Shown here: positions 18,531 to 27,033 of the stretch, piece by piece
Layout: each line of letters opens with the position of its first letter
How positions within the stretch are numbered: the stretch's first letter is position 1
From: Halomicrobium sp. LC1Hm
Lineage (GTDB): Archaea; Halobacteriota; Halobacteria; Halobacteriales; Haloarculaceae
Length of the DNA: 64,000 nt
Direction of reading: 5' to 3'
NCBI RefSeq assembly: GCF_009617995.1
Contig: NZ_CP044129.1
Span: 1,116,001-1,180,000, forward strand
Program-made: the position numbers and the translations under genes
Notes under the pieces: model-generated
Told to the model about the DNA's origin: nothing
Database searches by the model: none
Seen by the model: only the letters and a program-made list of their open reading frames with translations

Positions 18531-18621
18531 GGTCGCGGAGTCCCCCACTGTCGGCTGTCGCTTTCTGGGGCGACTCGCCACCACGCGGTGACGAGAGCGG
18601 TCACGCTGTCTGCCCCCAGTA

Positions 18622-18813
18622 TCACCGCATCGCGGCCAGATCCTCGAACACGTCCCGGTCGGCACTCAGCCAGGTGGTCGTTCGATCACCGTCCTCGACC
18701 GTCCGGGGCGACACCGTACAGCGATCCGGGCCGTCGTCGTACTCGACGACCGTCGCTTGCAACGCCAGGGATCGATCAGCGCACGCCGTCGCGCGGGTGC
18801 CGTGCAGGCTCAT
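18622..18813 (-). CDS. small haloarchaeal protein, DUF7511-like
   Basis: 63-residue protein of unknown function. The pattern VVEYDDGPDRCTVSP ending in TTTWLSADRDVFEDLAAMR matches, from memory, a short family widespread in haloarchaea (I believe DUF7511). Its central YDDGPDRCT and terminal TTTW-LSAD blocks are the conserved parts. A TATA-like GCCGTTTTTG centred near 18843 supports the ATG. About 108 bases without features separate it from the response regulator promoter. Confidence 0.75.
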   Translation of the reverse strand: MSLHGTRATACADRSLALQATVVEYDDGPDRCTVSPRTVEDGDRTTTWLSADRDVFEDLAAMR

Positions 18814-18941
18814 TCGGTTCGACGCTCACAGACGAGGACAAAAACGGCTACTAAGAGTGCTATCGAGAGCTATAGTCGCTATTGACCGCTCACCGACGGA
18901 TTATCGTCGATGTCTCCTCTCGTCCGCGCCGCCGTTGCCGA

Positions 18942-19112
18942 TCAGGCCGTCGCGCCGGTGTCGACTTCGCCGTCGATGCGGACGAATCCGTACTCACACT
19001 CCTCGCAGTGCCACTTCGTCTTCGTGCCCAGGTGCATGGTCGTACTCGCGACTTTCCAGAACGTCCGGTACTCCTCGCACTCGGGGCAGTAGTGCTCAAG
19101 ATCCATTGCCAT
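18942..19112 (-). CDS. small zinc-ribbon protein (DUF7838-like)
   Basis: 56-residue protein starting MAMDLEHYCPECEEYR and ending DTGATA. Two Cys pairs, CPEC near residues 9-12 and CEEC near 36-39, flank about 23 residues and should form a zinc ribbon; HLGTKTKWHCEECEYG is typical of a small haloarchaeal family whose role is unknown to me. The minus-strand CAATTACACC centred near 19136 is a plausible TATA box for a leaderless start at 19112. MDLEHY two codons later is an alternative start. Confidence 0.82.
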   Translation of the reverse strand: MAMDLEHYCPECEEYRTFWKVASTTMHLGTKTKWHCEECEYGFVRIDGEVDTGATA

Positions 19113-19241
19113 ACGACCGGCTTTTTCGCGGGTGTAATTGAAGCTCCCGGTTCTCGATCGATAAATGGTTATCCGCGATATCGAATCTATGGCCGATAGC
19201 CTCGGGATGCGCCGCTGGGAAGTTCGAACGCGAACGCAGAA

Positions 19242-19257
19242 ACCGGGCTGGCCCGGT
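19242..19257 (-). terminator. hairpin at the end of the Spo0M gene
   Basis: ACCGGGC-TG-GCCCGGT is a perfect 7-base stem with a 2-base loop, beginning at the last base of the Spo0M stop codon. On the minus strand it is followed by TTTC, so it resembles a simple terminator. Whether archaeal RNA polymerase uses it is not known. Confidence 0.4.
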
Positions 19258-19991
19258 CAGGCGTGCTGTTCGATCGCGTCGCCGAGTTGCTCTCGCACGG
19301 CCGCGCGATCGGTCGACGTGATCGTCACCCGCGTCGTCCGTTCGTCGGTGTCTGTCATCTCGCTCAGCAGGCCGCCCTTGCGGTCGATCTCGACGAACAG
19401 CTCCAGTTCGTCGGGGCCGGGTCGGGCGACGAGTTCGACCTCGTCGAGGTCGCCGCGGAACTGGCCCGACTGGACGCGGAACTCGAACTCCTGAACGAAC
19501 CGGCCCCCGGTGTAGCGCCCGTATGGGTCGGCCTCGCACTCGGCGGTGTGGAGGGTAAAGCCCAGCTCCTCCATCGCGTCGAAGACGGTCTGGAGACGGT
19601 CCGTCGGGCGCACGTCGAGGTAGTCCGTGTCTTCGGGGTCGACCGCGAGGTCGATGTCCAGTTCGGTCTCGATCCACACGTCGACGTTACCGATCGTCAC
19701 CGGCGTGTCGTACGGGACGTCGATCGATACGTTACGGGTCTCCTCCTGATCGGGCTCGATGGTCAGCCCTTCGGCGAGAGTGAAGCGGTCGACGTCGACT
19801 TCCTCGTACCCCTCGTCGGTCAGGTACCTGGTCTCGATCTCGAAGCGGATCGTTCCGATCTCCTGTTCGGCGTTGCCGCCGACGATCTGTACTTGCGCGT
19901 CGACTGTCTCGCCCGGCTGGACGGTCTCTGCGGGCAGGACTGTGTCGACGGAGGCGTTACCGATACCGATGCTCGCGAGGACGTTCTTCAT
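19257..19991 (-). CDS. Spo0M (sporulation-control) family protein
   Basis: 244-residue arrestin-fold protein of the Spo0M family. The N-terminus NVLASIGIGNASVDTVL, the beta-sandwich GETVDAQVQIVGGNAEQEI and the charged C-terminal half ending GDAIEQHA are typical. In bacteria Spo0M affects sporulation and cell shape; haloarchaea do not sporulate, so the role here is unknown. A TATA-like AATTTATG centred near 20018 fits a leaderless ATG at 19991. It is divergent from the cobalamin adenosyltransferase gene. Confidence 0.88.
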   Translation of the reverse strand: MKNVLASIGIGNASVDTVLPAETVQPGETVDAQVQIVGGNAEQEIGTIRFEIETRYLTDEGYEEVDVDRFTLAEGLTIEPDQEETRNVSIDVPYDTPVTIGNVDVWIETELDIDLAVDPEDTDYLDVRPTDRLQTVFDAMEELGFTLHTAECEADPYGRYTGGRFVQEFEFRVQSGQFRGDLDEVELVARPGPDELELFVEIDRKGGLLSEMTDTDERTTRVTITSTDRAAVREQLGDAIEQHA

Positions 19992-20135
19992 GGCTCCGTC
20001 GGAGATGATGCGTCGTTCGACATAAATTTCGTGTCGGTGGCGATGTGCGATCCGGGTGCATTCACTATCGCGGATACTCGTTTATCGATCGATGCCCCGG
20101 GCGGCTATAAGTCACTGGCCGCCCCAGCGTCGACC

Positions 20136-20669
20136 ATGACGATCTACACGGGCCGTGGCGATCAGGGCCAGACCGACCTCCGGAACATGGAGCGGGTTTC
20201 GAAGGACAGCAAACGGATCGAAGCCTACGGTACCGTCGACGAGGTCAACGCGCTCGTCGGCGTCGTGCGGCCGACCGGCCACGACGACATCGACGAGAAG
20301 CTCCGGGCGATCCAGAACCACCTCCACGTCGTCCAGGCCGACTTCGCGAACCCCGCGCCGGAGGACGACGATCCACAGATCGGCGAGCGCCATGTCGAGA
20401 CCCTGGAGTCGTTCATCGACGAGGCCGACGCCGAACTGGAGCAGCTCACGCAGTTCATCCTTCCCTCCGGCTCCGAACCGGGCGCGAAACTCCATCACGC
20501 CCGGGCAGTCTGTCGGCGCGCCGAACGGCGGGCGGTCTCGTTCTCGGCCGAAGAGCCGGTCAACGAGACCGCGATCGTCTATCTGAACCGACTGTCGGAC
20601 GCGCTGTTCACGCTCGCGCGGCTGGTCAACAAACGCGAGGGCGTCCGCGAGGAGAATCCCGAGTACTGA
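20136..20669 (+). CDS. pduO: cob(I)alamin adenosyltransferase, PduO type
   Basis: 177-residue ATP:cob(I)alamin adenosyltransferase, the last step in forming coenzyme B12. The nucleotide loop TGRGDQGQTDL lies at residues 5-15, the KRIEAYGTVDEVNA block follows, and the C-terminal HHARAVCRRAERR with YLNRLSDALFTLAR completes the PduO-type signature. CTATAAGT centred near 20107 is an excellent TATA box 27-29 bases before the ATG. No other cobalamin genes lie in the window and no cobalamin riboswitch is visible. Confidence 0.94.
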   Translation: MTIYTGRGDQGQTDLRNMERVSKDSKRIEAYGTVDEVNALVGVVRPTGHDDIDEKLRAIQNHLHVVQADFANPAPEDDDPQIGERHVETLESFIDEADAELEQLTQFILPSGSEPGAKLHHARAVCRRAERRAVSFSAEEPVNETAIVYLNRLSDALFTLARLVNKREGVREENPEY

Positions 20670-20759
20670 CCGCCGCGGCCGGCGTGGCCCGCTCGTCGGC
20701 GGTCGCCCTCACGACTGCGGATGGAAACGCCTTTGATCCGGACAGACACACAGTCGAGC

Positions 20760-22007
20760 ATGAGCAACGGGGACGACGACGGCGAGGACGCTGCACTCGA
20801 CGTGACTCTCGACAGTCGCCTCGACGACGCAGCCGAGGCCCTCGAGGCCGCAACGACCGAGTCGGCACTGGACGACGTCGAGGCGACCCTCGACGAGATC
20901 GAATCGGACCTCGAAGACGCCGAGCTACCGGAGCCCGACGAGGACGACGAGGACGCGGACGACCCCCGCGAGCAACTGGAGTCGCGCCTCTCGGAGCTGC
21001 GCGACGACCTCGAAGACCAGCGCGGCCCCTACGTCGAGGACGTCGCCGAGACCGTCGATTCGGCGTCCTCGACCGTCGCGGACAGCGAGTGGACCGACGA
21101 CGGCGAGGGAGAGGCCGTCGCCGCCGTCGAGTCGTTCCTCGACGCCGCTGGCGAGCACTACGACCTCGACGCCGACGCGGGAGACACGCCCGAGAGCGCG
21201 TCAGACGCGCTTGCCGACGCCGCGACGGCGCTCGAAACGTCCGGCCTCGACCCCGACGAAGACGCCGACGCCATCGCCGGACTGGTCGAAGCCGCGGCCG
21301 CGCTCGAAGACGATCTCGACGCCGCGGAGACGTGGGACGATCTCACCGTCCAGGAGCAACTCGACGCTCGGGGCTTCTACGACGTGCTGGACAACGAGAA
21401 CCGTAAGGACTTCCCGCCGGAGTGGTCGGCCCTGAAGATCTACGCCAAGCAGGGCGAGGTCGAGCCGATGCTGTTCGCGCTGGGGAAGCTGGACGACTCG
21501 GAGTTCATGGAGGAGTACGTCCTCGATCAGTTCCTCCACATGGGCAGCGAGGCGACCGACGCCTTCGATGAACTCCACCAGCGCGCACAGAAGCGCGACA
21601 AGCTTCCGATCCGGATCCTCGGAAAGATGGGCGACGAGCGTGCCGCCGACACGCTCCACGACTTCATCGAGGGCGACGGCGATCCGGCGCTCCAGAAGGT
21701 GACGCTGCGCGCGCTGGGTGAGATCGGCAGCGCCGACTCCGTCCAGCCCGTCGCCAACCGGCTCGTGGCCGAGGACGACGAGGTCCGCTCGGTCGCGGCC
21801 CGCGCGCTGGGCCTGCTCGGCGACACCCGCGCGATCGAGCCGCTCGCCGACGTACTCGGCGAGGACGATGTCGACTCCGTTCGGGCCTCTGCCGCGTGGG
21901 CACTGCGCCAGATCGGCACGGCCCGCGCGCTGGACGTGGCCGGCGAGTACACCGACGACGAGGCCTACCTCGTCCAGGCCGAGGCCGAGAAAGCCGCGGG
22001 CGTCTGA
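20760..22007 (+). CDS. HEAT-repeat protein with acidic N-terminal half
   Basis: 415-residue protein. The first 200 residues are very acidic and likely helical or disordered. The second half contains HEAT-like repeats, for example around DPALQKVTLRALGEIGSA, VRSVAARALGLLGDTRAIEP and VDSVRASAAWALRQIGTARA, which generally bind other proteins. I chose MSNGDDDG because a TATA-like GCCTTTGATC centred near 20733 is 27 bases upstream; an in-frame ATG at 20721 would be inside that promoter. Its partner is unknown. Confidence 0.85.
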   Translation: MSNGDDDGEDAALDVTLDSRLDDAAEALEAATTESALDDVEATLDEIESDLEDAELPEPDEDDEDADDPREQLESRLSELRDDLEDQRGPYVEDVAETVDSASSTVADSEWTDDGEGEAVAAVESFLDAAGEHYDLDADAGDTPESASDALADAATALETSGLDPDEDADAIAGLVEAAAALEDDLDAAETWDDLTVQEQLDARGFYDVLDNENRKDFPPEWSALKIYAKQGEVEPMLFALGKLDDSEFMEEYVLDQFLHMGSEATDAFDELHQRAQKRDKLPIRILGKMGDERAADTLHDFIEGDGDPALQKVTLRALGEIGSADSVQPVANRLVAEDDEVRSVAARALGLLGDTRAIEPLADVLGEDDVDSVRASAAWALRQIGTARALDVAGEYTDDEAYLVQAEAEKAAGV

Positions 22008-22053
22008 GCGTCTCGCCCGCAGTTTATCAGGGAAGACGGCCCATCCCGTCTCG

Positions 22054-23664
22054 ATGGTCCGTTTCGCCCCGCTCCTCTGTGTCTGCTGTCTGTTCCTCGC
22101 AGCGAGTGCTCTCCCGGCCGTCGCACAGGACGAGACGGCACCGTCTGATCCGCACCCGGAGATCGTCGCCGCGTACCCGGACCCGATCGCCGACGGCGAC
22201 GCGGGCGAGTTCGTCGTTCTCCGGCTCCCCGCCGAGATCGATCTCGCCGGCTACGTCTTCACCGACGGCGACACGACCGTCTCGCTGTCGAACGTCTCCC
22301 AGCGGGGGCGGGTCGCTCTCTCTGCCGGACCCGATCGCGCTCGCAATCACACGGCCGCGCCGGTCGTCGCGGTCGATCGACTCGGACTCGCCAACAGCGG
22401 CGAACACCTCCAGGTGCGTCGGAACGGCACCGTCGTCGACCGAGCCGTCTATCGCGACACGGCGGCGGGCGAACGCGTCACCTGGAACGGGACCGAGCCC
22501 GTCTGGCGACCGATCGGTGCGACGGACCGGCCGGTGGTGTCGGCGGACGGCGGCCACGTCCGTGCGTTCGTGCTCCCGGACGGTCCCGCCGTGCCGATCC
22601 AGACGTTGCGTGACGCCGACGACCGCCTCCTCCTGGCGGGATACACCCTCACCTCCGACCGGGTCACCGACGCGCTCGTCGCGGCACACGAACGGGGCGT
22701 CACGGTGCGGGTCCTGCTGGAGGGCGCGCCGGTCGGCGGGCGCACGCGCCAGGGCGCACAGCGACTCGACCGTCTGACCGAGGCCGGCGTCGAGGTCCGA
22801 CTGATCGGCGGCGAGTACGCACGCTACGACTACCACCACGCGAAGTACGCGGTCGCCGACGAGCGCGCGCTCGTTCTCACCGAGAACTGGAAGCCGAGCG
22901 GGACCGGCGGCCACAGCAGCCGCGGCTGGGGTGTCCGAACGAACCAGTCCCGCGTCGTCGACGGTCTCGCGGCGACGTACCGGGCCGACGCCAGCGGTCG
23001 GGACGCGCGCCCCTGGTCGCAGTTTCGCCGCGGCCGCTCCTTCGAACGGGGCGCGGTCTCGAACGCGAGCTACGAGCGGAGCGTCGCCCCCGAGACCGTC
23101 CCCGTCGAGGAGACGACGCTGCTGGTGACTCCGGACAACGCCGAGCCGCGACTGGTCGATCGGCTGGACGGAGCACAGAGCTCGATCGACGTGATACAGG
23201 TGTCGGTGGGCTGGGACAGCACCCTCGCGGCCGCGCTCCGACGCGCCGCCGACCGCGGGGTCCGCGTTCGCCTCCTGCTGTCCAGCGCGTGGTACGTCCG
23301 CGAGGACAACGAGCGCCTCGCCGAGCGCTTCGAGGAGTGGGCCAGCGCCAACGACGCGCCCCTGTCAGTTCGCCTCGCCGACCCTGCGGGACGCTACGAG
23401 AAGATCCACGCGAAGGGCGCGATCGTCGACGACCGCCGCGTCGTCCTCGGGAGCCTCAACTGGAACGACCAGGCAGCCGCGAACAACCGCGAGACGGTCC
23501 TCCTGCTGCGTGGCTCTGCGGTGGCCGACTACTACGGGACGGTGTTCGACGCCGACTGGCGGGGCGGTCGCTCGCCGCTGCCCTACGGACTGCTCGCGGC
23601 GGTCGCTGGCTGTCTCGGACTGGCCGCGATCGTCGGCGGGAAAATCAGGTTCGAACGGCGATAG
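22054..23664 (+). CDS. exported phospholipase-D-like protein with lamin-tail-like domain
   Basis: 536-residue predicted surface protein. Residues 1-25 form a Sec-type signal peptide (CCLFLAASALPAVAQ). Residues 35-140 look like a lamin-tail beta-sandwich (EFVVLRLPAEIDLAGYVFTD). Two PLD half-sites follow, with His262/Lys264 in YHHAKYAVAD and His452/Lys454 in KIHAKGAIVDD followed by GSLNWND. A hydrophobic segment near the C-terminus with a basic tail should anchor it in the membrane. It could be a phosphodiesterase, nuclease or lipid-modifying enzyme. AGTTTATCAG centred near 22026 supports the ATG. It converges with the DHH gene, with one base between. Confidence 0.85.
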   Translation: MVRFAPLLCVCCLFLAASALPAVAQDETAPSDPHPEIVAAYPDPIADGDAGEFVVLRLPAEIDLAGYVFTDGDTTVSLSNVSQRGRVALSAGPDRARNHTAAPVVAVDRLGLANSGEHLQVRRNGTVVDRAVYRDTAAGERVTWNGTEPVWRPIGATDRPVVSADGGHVRAFVLPDGPAVPIQTLRDADDRLLLAGYTLTSDRVTDALVAAHERGVTVRVLLEGAPVGGRTRQGAQRLDRLTEAGVEVRLIGGEYARYDYHHAKYAVADERALVLTENWKPSGTGGHSSRGWGVRTNQSRVVDGLAATYRADASGRDARPWSQFRRGRSFERGAVSNASYERSVAPETVPVEETTLLVTPDNAEPRLVDRLDGAQSSIDVIQVSVGWDSTLAAALRRAADRGVRVRLLLSSAWYVREDNERLAERFEEWASANDAPLSVRLADPAGRYEKIHAKGAIVDDRRVVLGSLNWNDQAAANNRETVLLLRGSAVADYYGTVFDADWRGGRSPLPYGLLAAVAGCLGLAAIVGGKIRFERR

Positions 23665-23665
23665 G

Positions 23666-25576
23666 TCAGTCCTGGCTCAGCACGCCCGTACTCTGTAGCT
23701 CCTCGTCGATCTCGGCGTCGGCCATCTTCTCGACCAGCGCGTCGATCACCTGCTCGCGCATCCCCTTGACGAACTTGATGGAGCCGACGACGAGGTGGCC
23801 CCCGCCGCTGACGCCGCCGCCGTCGATCTCGTCGGTCAGCTCGGTGACGTACTCCGGAATGTCGAGGCGGACGCCGTCCGAGCGGAGGACGGCGAAGTCC
23901 GGACCGTAGCCGATCGTGATGACGGGATCGCCCGTCTCCTCGACCTTGCGGTCGTGGATCTTGCCCGTGGTCTTGCCCGGCGCGGGGTACGTAAAGCGAT
24001 GGGCGTGGTGTTCCACGTCGATCTGGTAGAGGTGTGCGCCGTTGTCCAGGTGCTCGTGTTCGAGGTGGTCCATCGCGGCGTCGAGCTGGGTGTCGATGTC
24101 TCGTTCGGCCCGCGTCGAGAGGAACTCGACGATCTCCTCGTGGCGGTCGCGGTCGTCGCAGTTGACGTTCAGCGCGTCGTCGATCAGTTCGCGACCGTCG
24201 TCGTACTTGAGCCAGAAGGTGGCGTAGTCGAGTGCTTCGCCGACGTCTCGGAGATCCGCCTCGTCGTAGCCCTCCTGTCGGGCCAGCTCGACGTAGTCGG
24301 GCATTGCCTCCCCCTCGGAGCGGTCCGAGACGCCGGCGACCGCCGGGACGTGGCGCAGCTCGTCGGTCAGCGACGGGTCGATCATGCGGGCGAGTTCGAC
24401 GCACATCATCCCGGTCGTGATCCGGTAGTCCTCGTCGTGGAGGTAGGGGTTGACGTGGGCGTCGATCAGCGGCTCGACGGCTTCCGGGTCGGGGTGGTGG
24501 TGGTCGACGACGACCACCGGGATGTCGTAGTGCCGGAGGTTCCGGTAGGCCGGCGTGTCCTCCTCGGTCGAGCCGTTGTCGAGCATCAGGACCAGCGGGA
24601 GCTTCTGGCCGTGGCGCTCGCGGTTCTCCAGCGCGAAGTTGAGGTCGCGGGTCACGTCCTCCAGCTCGTAGTAGGGTGCCTTGCTCGGCAGCCGCTTGAG
24701 CATGTGTCGGCCCGCCTCGTCGTCCTGGTAGTGCTGTGCGACGAACCGCTCCAGCGCAAGCTGTAGCGGGACGCTGGCACAGAGGCCGTCGCCGTCGGCG
24801 TGGTGTCGCATCCGGATCGGCCGCCCTTCGAGGACGGTCCGACGGAGCTGTCGGGCCACGTCTCTGAGATCGTCCCACAGCTTCTCGAAGGCCGGCCACT
24901 CCACGAGGGGGTCGATATCTGCGGGCTCGGCGGCTTCGTCCAGCGCCTCGTCGATGTCGTCACGGACCGCCTGCTCGCGGTCGCCCCCGAGGACGCTCAG
25001 CTCCTCGACCTCGACCTGGACGCCGCCGTTGCGGCTCTCGACGCGGCCGGTCACCTCGGCCACGTCGCCGAGGTCGACGGCCGGGAACGCCCGAACGCCG
25101 GCCTCGTCGAAGGCCGCGCAGGGCACGACGCCGCTCTCGTCGCGCAGCTGGAAGATCGTCGGCCCGCCGGTCTGTTTGATCTGGAGAATCTCGCCCCGGA
25201 CCGTGACGGTCTCGCCGGTCGCGTCCGCGAGGTCGTCGACGACGGCGTCGGACCCGCGGCCGACCGATTCGGTCGTGTAGTCGGCGAACTGGACCTCTTC
25301 GAAGCTCACGTCGCCGTTCTCCCTGACCTGGGCGAGTTCGACGACGAGTTCGTCGCCCACGTCGTAGTCGCCGACGAGGTTCGAGTCGTGGACGAGTCCA
25401 GACAGTTCCTCGGAGAGATCGACGAAGACGCCGTACTCGACGACGCCGTTGACTGTACCAACGTAGCAGCTGCCCTCCTCGACGTCGTCGAGGGTGCAGC
25501 CGTCAGCGAGTTCGTAGACGACGGTTCCCCCGTCGGGAACCGGGGCACCCGTGTCGGTGCCGGCTGGCGGAGACAT
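23666..25576 (-). CDS. S1/OB-fold DHH-family phosphoesterase (RecJ-like)
   Basis: 636-residue predicted nuclease or phosphoesterase. An S1-like RNA-binding domain (about 32-88, VGTVNGVVEYGVFVDLSEEL) is followed by an OB fold (122-200) and the DHH core: HHADGDGLCAS (258-268), LDNGSTEED (332-340) and the name-giving VVDHHHPDP (357-365). A glycine-rich GGGHLVVGS near residue 600 belongs to the DHHA1 end. Haloarchaea have several RecJ/GAN-like proteins; which one this is cannot be settled here. GCATAAAAGC centred near 25605 fixes the ATG at 25576; a longer in-frame extension upstream is not coding. Confidence 0.9.
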   Translation of the reverse strand: MSPPAGTDTGAPVPDGGTVVYELADGCTLDDVEEGSCYVGTVNGVVEYGVFVDLSEELSGLVHDSNLVGDYDVGDELVVELAQVRENGDVSFEEVQFADYTTESVGRGSDAVVDDLADATGETVTVRGEILQIKQTGGPTIFQLRDESGVVPCAAFDEAGVRAFPAVDLGDVAEVTGRVESRNGGVQVEVEELSVLGGDREQAVRDDIDEALDEAAEPADIDPLVEWPAFEKLWDDLRDVARQLRRTVLEGRPIRMRHHADGDGLCASVPLQLALERFVAQHYQDDEAGRHMLKRLPSKAPYYELEDVTRDLNFALENRERHGQKLPLVLMLDNGSTEEDTPAYRNLRHYDIPVVVVDHHHPDPEAVEPLIDAHVNPYLHDEDYRITTGMMCVELARMIDPSLTDELRHVPAVAGVSDRSEGEAMPDYVELARQEGYDEADLRDVGEALDYATFWLKYDDGRELIDDALNVNCDDRDRHEEIVEFLSTRAERDIDTQLDAAMDHLEHEHLDNGAHLYQIDVEHHAHRFTYPAPGKTTGKIHDRKVEETGDPVITIGYGPDFAVLRSDGVRLDIPEYVTELTDEIDGGGVSGGGHLVVGSIKFVKGMREQVIDALVEKMADAEIDEELQSTGVLSQD

Positions 25577-25666
25577 TTGACCTGTCTTGGTCGCTACCGC
25601 GCTTTTATGCTTCGGTATCGGCGCGTCAGCTAGCAGCGGCTGAGTCCCGGGTGACTGATGGTGCTG

Positions 25667-25722
25667 ACACACCGAACACAGTGCGGAAGGGCTCGAAAGC
25701 CGAGCGAAGTCTTTCGGTGTGT
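25667..25722. repeat. imperfect hairpin in the DHH/JAMM divergent region
   Basis: ACACACCGAA (25667-25676) and TTCGGTGTGT (25713-25722) are perfect 10-base inverted arms 36 bases apart, enclosing an inner GCTCG-AAAGC-CGAGC stem. The 239-base region between the two divergent starts otherwise holds only their TATA boxes. The inner GAAAGCCGAGCGAAG resembles the GAGCGAAGCGAG-type segments near purE. Confidence 0.45.
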
Positions 25723-25815
25723 TCGCCGCTCGCGACACGATCGCTCGCGACGTTCGCCACCGTCCCCGACACGTTCCTCGGAAAGTTTAGAAGGCGCGAT
25801 ACCACACGTTCAGAC

Positions 25816-26307
25816 ATGGGCCTGTTTCGCTCGAGCGGGATCCTCGGCATCGCCGACTCCGCGCTCGAGTTCGCTCTCGCGGCGTCGGAGGAGAGCCACC
25901 CCAACGAGTACATGGGGATCCTGCGCGGCGAGGACGCACGCAAACTCGGGCTGGACGAGGACGGCACGGTACTGTCCGACGTGCTCGTGATCCCCGGAAC
26001 TGAATCGAACCCGGTGAGCGCGACGCTCAAGACGAGTATGGTACCCAACGACCTGCGGGCCGCGGGATCGATCCACTCCCACCCAAACGGCGTGCTCAAG
26101 CCGAGCGACGCCGACCTGCAGACGTTCGGCCGCGGCGACGTCCACATCATCGTCGGCGCTCCCTACGACAAGGGCGACTGGCAGGCGTTCGACAACGAGG
26201 GCCAGCCGATCGAACTCGACGTGCTGGACGTGGAACCGCCCGAAGAGGAGTTCTTCGACTTCACCCAGGCGGACATCGACGCCGAGTTGCGGGAGGACGA
26301 GTGGTGA
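25816..26307 (+). CDS. JAMM/MPN+ metalloprotease (possible desampylase)
   Basis: 163-residue Mov34/MPN/PAD-1-type protein with a complete JAMM zinc site: Glu31, His87-x-His89, Ser97 and Asp100 ([16 protein letters not shown]). In haloarchaea, JAMM proteases of this size class remove ubiquitin-like SAMP tags from proteins; assignment to that role is by family and not proven. AAGTTTAGAAGG centred near 25789 supports a leaderless ATG at 25816. It overlaps the next gene by 4-7 bases, so the two are co-translated. Confidence 0.88.
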   Translation: MGLFRSSGILGIADSALEFALAASEESHPNEYMGILRGEDARKLGLDEDGTVLSDVLVIPGTESNPVSATLKTSMVPNDLRAAGSIHSHPNGVLKPSDADLQTFGRGDVHIIVGAPYDKGDWQAFDNEGQPIELDVLDVEPPEEEFFDFTQADIDAELREDEW

Positions 26308-26732
26308 CCCGCGACGTCGTCGCCCAGGGGACCTTCGACATCCTCCACCCCGGCCACGTCCACTATCTGCGCGAGGCGAAAGCGATGGGCGACCGACTCC
26401 ACGTCATCGTCGCCCGCAGCGAGAACGTCACGCACAAAGCGCCACCGGTCGTCCCCGACCGCCAGCGCGTCGAGATGGTCGAGGCGCTCGATCCCGTCGA
26501 CTACGCCCGACTGGGCCATCCCGAGGACATCTTCGTCCCCATCGAGCAGATCGAACCCGACGTGATCGCGCTGGGCTACGACCAGCACCACGAGGTCGAG
26601 GGGATCGAGACGGCGCTCGACGAGCGCGGCCTGGACTGCGACGTGCGCCGGGCCGGGCCGCGAAAAGCCAGCGAGGAGGAGATCCTCTCGACGGGCTCGA
26701 TCATCGAGAAGATTCTGGACGAACGGAGGTAG
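26301..26732 (+). CDS. ribL: FAD synthase / cytidylyltransferase-family nucleotidyltransferase
   Basis: 143-residue nucleotidyltransferase with [18 protein letters not shown] (HxGH active site) near residues 10-27 and the STGSII motif near the end. Archaeal proteins of this size with this architecture make FAD from FMN (RibL); glycerol-phosphate cytidylyltransferase is the main alternative. The start is one of two adjacent GTG codons (26301 or 26304) inside the end of the JAMM gene. The lumazine synthase gene 2 kb away also belongs to flavin synthesis, which mildly favours RibL. Confidence 0.82.
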   Translation: MVTRDVVAQGTFDILHPGHVHYLREAKAMGDRLHVIVARSENVTHKAPPVVPDRQRVEMVEALDPVDYARLGHPEDIFVPIEQIEPDVIALGYDQHHEVEGIETALDERGLDCDVRRAGPRKASEEEILSTGSIIEKILDERR

Positions 26733-26740
26733 CTGCCACG

Positions 26741-27010
26741 CTACTGGGTCGCCGAGCCGTCCAGCCGCCGGTATCCCCAGAGCGCGATAGCACCGACGCC
26801 GAGGGCGACGAAGCCAGCGCGCACCCACTGTGCATCGCCGTCGAAGAAGGGGTCGACACCGGCGAAGCCGATAGCCGCGACGCCCAGCAGTGCCAGCGCG
26901 TAGGGTTCGAGCTCCCAGCTCTCGACGGCGAGTTCGAACCCTTTCGAGAGGACGGCACCCAGGACGAGCGCGAGCAGGAACTCGGTGTTCAGTGCCGGGA
27001 GGGCAAACAT
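26741..27010 (-). CDS. small three-helix membrane protein
   Basis: 89-residue protein with hydrophobic segments near residues 8-25, 35-52 and 62-80, and a basic tail (YRRLDGSATQ). Not recognised. CTCTTATAGTC centred near 27037 is a clear TATA box for a leaderless ATG at 27010. It ends 8 bases from the convergent ribL stop. Confidence 0.75.
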   Translation of the reverse strand: MFALPALNTEFLLALVLGAVLSKGFELAVESWELEPYALALLGVAAIGFAGVDPFFDGDAQWVRAGFVALGVGAIALWGYRRLDGSATQ

Positions 27011-27033
27011 GTGGGGGGACCGTGGTCGTCAGA

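Noticed and set aside
19165-19494. Plus-strand frame opposite the Spo0M gene
   Set aside because: It overlaps the conserved Spo0M C-terminus in antisense and has no family features.
20025-20135. Cobalamin riboswitch upstream of the adenosyltransferase
   Set aside because: The TATA box is 27-29 bases before the ATG, leaving no leader for a riboswitch.
25651-25815. N-terminal extension of the JAMM protein
   Set aside because: The upstream frame crosses the inverted repeat and the TATA box at 25785-25793; the ATG at 25816 fits the promoter and family length.
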